From Hyphomicrobium_A sp964622715 (GTDB lineage Bacteria > Pseudomonadota > Alphaproteobacteria > Rhizobiales > Hyphomicrobiaceae), in contig CAZURR010000072.1 in NCBI GenBank assembly GCA_964622715.1, positions 1-12,616 of the forward strand: a DNA stretch of 12,616 bases, written 5' to 3'. Positions 11,649-12,616 of this stretch are shown piece by piece; positions within the stretch are counted from its first letter, which is position 1; each line of letters begins with the position of its first letter. Both the position numbers and the translations under genes were made by a program. The notes under the pieces were generated by a model. It had not been told where the DNA came from, did no database searches, and saw only the letters and a list, made by a program, of their open reading frames with translations.

Positions 11649-12616
11649 ATGGATGCAAGCGCATGGTCCATCTCAGCGATCCGCGACGCCATTTTAAAAG
11701 GGGGCGAGCCCGCACCGGCGCTTTCGCTAGCGCAGCTTGCCTCCTACCGATGGCTGGTCGTCGGGGTCGTATCCATTGGCGCCTTCATGGGGCAGGTGGA
11801 TGCGAGCATTGCCCAGCTGCTGTTGCCTTCTCTTGAGCGCACCTTCGGCGCAACTCTCAGCGGAGTGAGTTGGGTTGCCGTCGCCTATCTCCTGACAATG
11901 GCAGCGTTAATGCCCATTATCGGGCGCCTCGCCGACATCGTCGGACACAAACTTCTCTACATTGGCGGTTTTGTTGTCTTCACCGTCGGCTCAACGCTTT
12001 GCGGTTTCGCACCCGACTTAGCTCTTCTCGTTGCCGCTCGAATTTTGCAGGCGGTGGGCGGCGCGCTATTGTCGGCAAACAGCGTCGCGATCGTCGTGGG
12101 CGCTGCCGGACCGGGAGAACGCGGCCGCGCCGTCGGTGTACAAGCGGCAGCTCAAGCGGTGGGCTTGAGTGCCGGTCCAGTGATCGGCGGCGTGTTGTTG
12201 CATACACTTGGTTGGCAATGGGTGTTTTGGATCAACGTCCCCTTCGGGATCGTCGGCGCCATCGCCGGTTGGTTCATCCTGCCTAAGACGGTGAACTTAT
12301 CGAAGGACAAGAGCTTCGATTTGCGCGGCGCCCTCCTGTTAGGACCCATGCTCACGGCATTCATGCTGGTCTTGAACGAAGGCCACGCGTGGGGCGTCAT
12401 CTCACCGGCCTTTGTCGCCGCCGCATGCGTCGGCTTGGCCCTGCTCTTCTTCTTCGTCAAAGCAGAAAGGCGAGCTGAAGCACCACTGCTCAATCCTCGA
12501 CTCTTTAAGCAATTGGCCTTTGCGACGGCAAACGCCGGCAGCCTCATGAGTTACGCCTTGCTATTTGGCATCATGCTTCTCATGCCGTTCGTGTTCGAGA
12601 ACGGCTATCATGACAC
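11649..12616 (+). CDS. MFS multidrug exporter, DHA2 (EmrB/QacA) family, N-terminal part
   Basis: An open frame of 322 codons runs off the window end, so the C-terminal third or more is missing; full DHA2 proteins have about 450-550 residues and 14 membrane helices. About 32 residues of soluble start precede the first helix (RWLVVGVVSIGAFMGQVDAS, the usual TM1 motif with Asp). Motif A reads GRLADIVGHK (92-101), and the antiporter motif C region is GLSAGPVIGG (172-181). QWVFWINVPFGIVGAI is a typical EmrB/QacA signature. It should pump drugs or other toxic amphipathic compounds out in exchange for protons across the inner membrane. The ATG at 11649 has GAGG nine bases upstream. The gene is divergent from the SRPBCC gene across 290 bases; no regulator or membrane-fusion partner gene is visible. 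Confidence 0.9.
   Translation, partial: MDASAWSISAIRDAILKGGEPAPALSLAQLASYRWLVVGVVSIGAFMGQVDASIAQLLLPSLERTFGATLSGVSWVAVAYLLTMAALMPIIGRLADIVGHKLLYIGGFVVFTVGSTLCGFAPDLALLVAARILQAVGGALLSANSVAIVVGAAGPGERGRAVGVQAAAQAVGLSAGPVIGGVLLHTLGWQWVFWINVPFGIVGAIAGWFILPKTVNLSKDKSFDLRGALLLGPMLTAFMLVLNEGHAWGVISPAFVAAACVGLALLFFFVKAERRAEAPLLNPRLFKQLAFATANAGSLMSYALLFGIMLLMPFVFENGYHD

Noticed and set aside
11870..12286. 138-codon arginine-rich plus-strand frame inside the MFS gene
   Set aside because: It is a frame-shifted shadow of the DHA2 transporter, whose motifs A and C are intact in the true frame.
12152..12547. 131-codon minus-strand frame opposite the MFS gene
   Set aside because: Antisense to conserved transporter sequence; no domain seen.
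1..12616. Mobile element, CRISPR array or defence system
   Set aside because: No repeat-spacer arrays, transposase, integrase, restriction or toxin-antitoxin genes were found; the DUF853 ATPase is a widespread YjgR-type protein without a Sir2 or nuclease partner here.

Overview
The window reads as ordinary chromosomal DNA of an alphaproteobacterium, probably of the order Hyphomicrobiales (Rhizobiales). The support is a GroES start typical of the group, preceded by a CIRCE operator and an RpoH-like promoter; a short HvrA-type H-NS protein; a rhizobial-style Fe/Mn superoxide dismutase; a HerA-like YjgR/DUF853 ATPase; a methylmalonyl-CoA mutase small subunit; and a small two-helix membrane protein of a kind seen in Rhizobiales. 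The genus assignment is inference. No transposase, integrase, CRISPR array, tRNA or rRNA was seen.

Layout. 1-240: the first 17 codons of groES leave the window on the minus strand, with ribosome site, leader hairpin, promoter and CIRCE upstream. 276-856 (-): a DJ-1/PfpI-family gene broken by an apparent one-base deletion. 993-1392 (-): an H-NS-family gene and its terminator. 1393-1987: a long spacer holding a likely small RNA on the plus strand (a 6S RNA candidate) that ends in a strong terminator. 1988-2643 (+): sodB and a terminator shared with the convergent gene. 2666-4593 (-): a HerA-like ATPase followed by a periplasmic monoheme cytochrome c. 4846-7160 (+): mutA, then a small membrane protein. 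7191-8045 (-): a three-helix membrane protein of unknown role. 8184-8843 (+): msrA, abutting mepA (8844-9923, -), a periplasmic murein endopeptidase. 10064-10747 (+): an alpha/beta hydrolase, convergent with an exported SRPBCC-fold protein (10822-11358, -). 11649-12616 (+): the first half of a DHA2-family MFS drug exporter, cut by the window end.

The genes are mostly single units or pairs that change strand often, so this is a housekeeping and stress-response neighbourhood and not one pathway. SodB (superoxide), MsrA (methionine sulfoxide), the PfpI remnant and GroES fit a loose protein-damage and oxidative-stress theme, but nothing shows that they are co-regulated. I do not see a new multi-gene system. 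The points most worth checking are the candidate 6S-like RNA upstream of sodB, the frameshifted pfpI gene, and mutA standing without mutB beside it.
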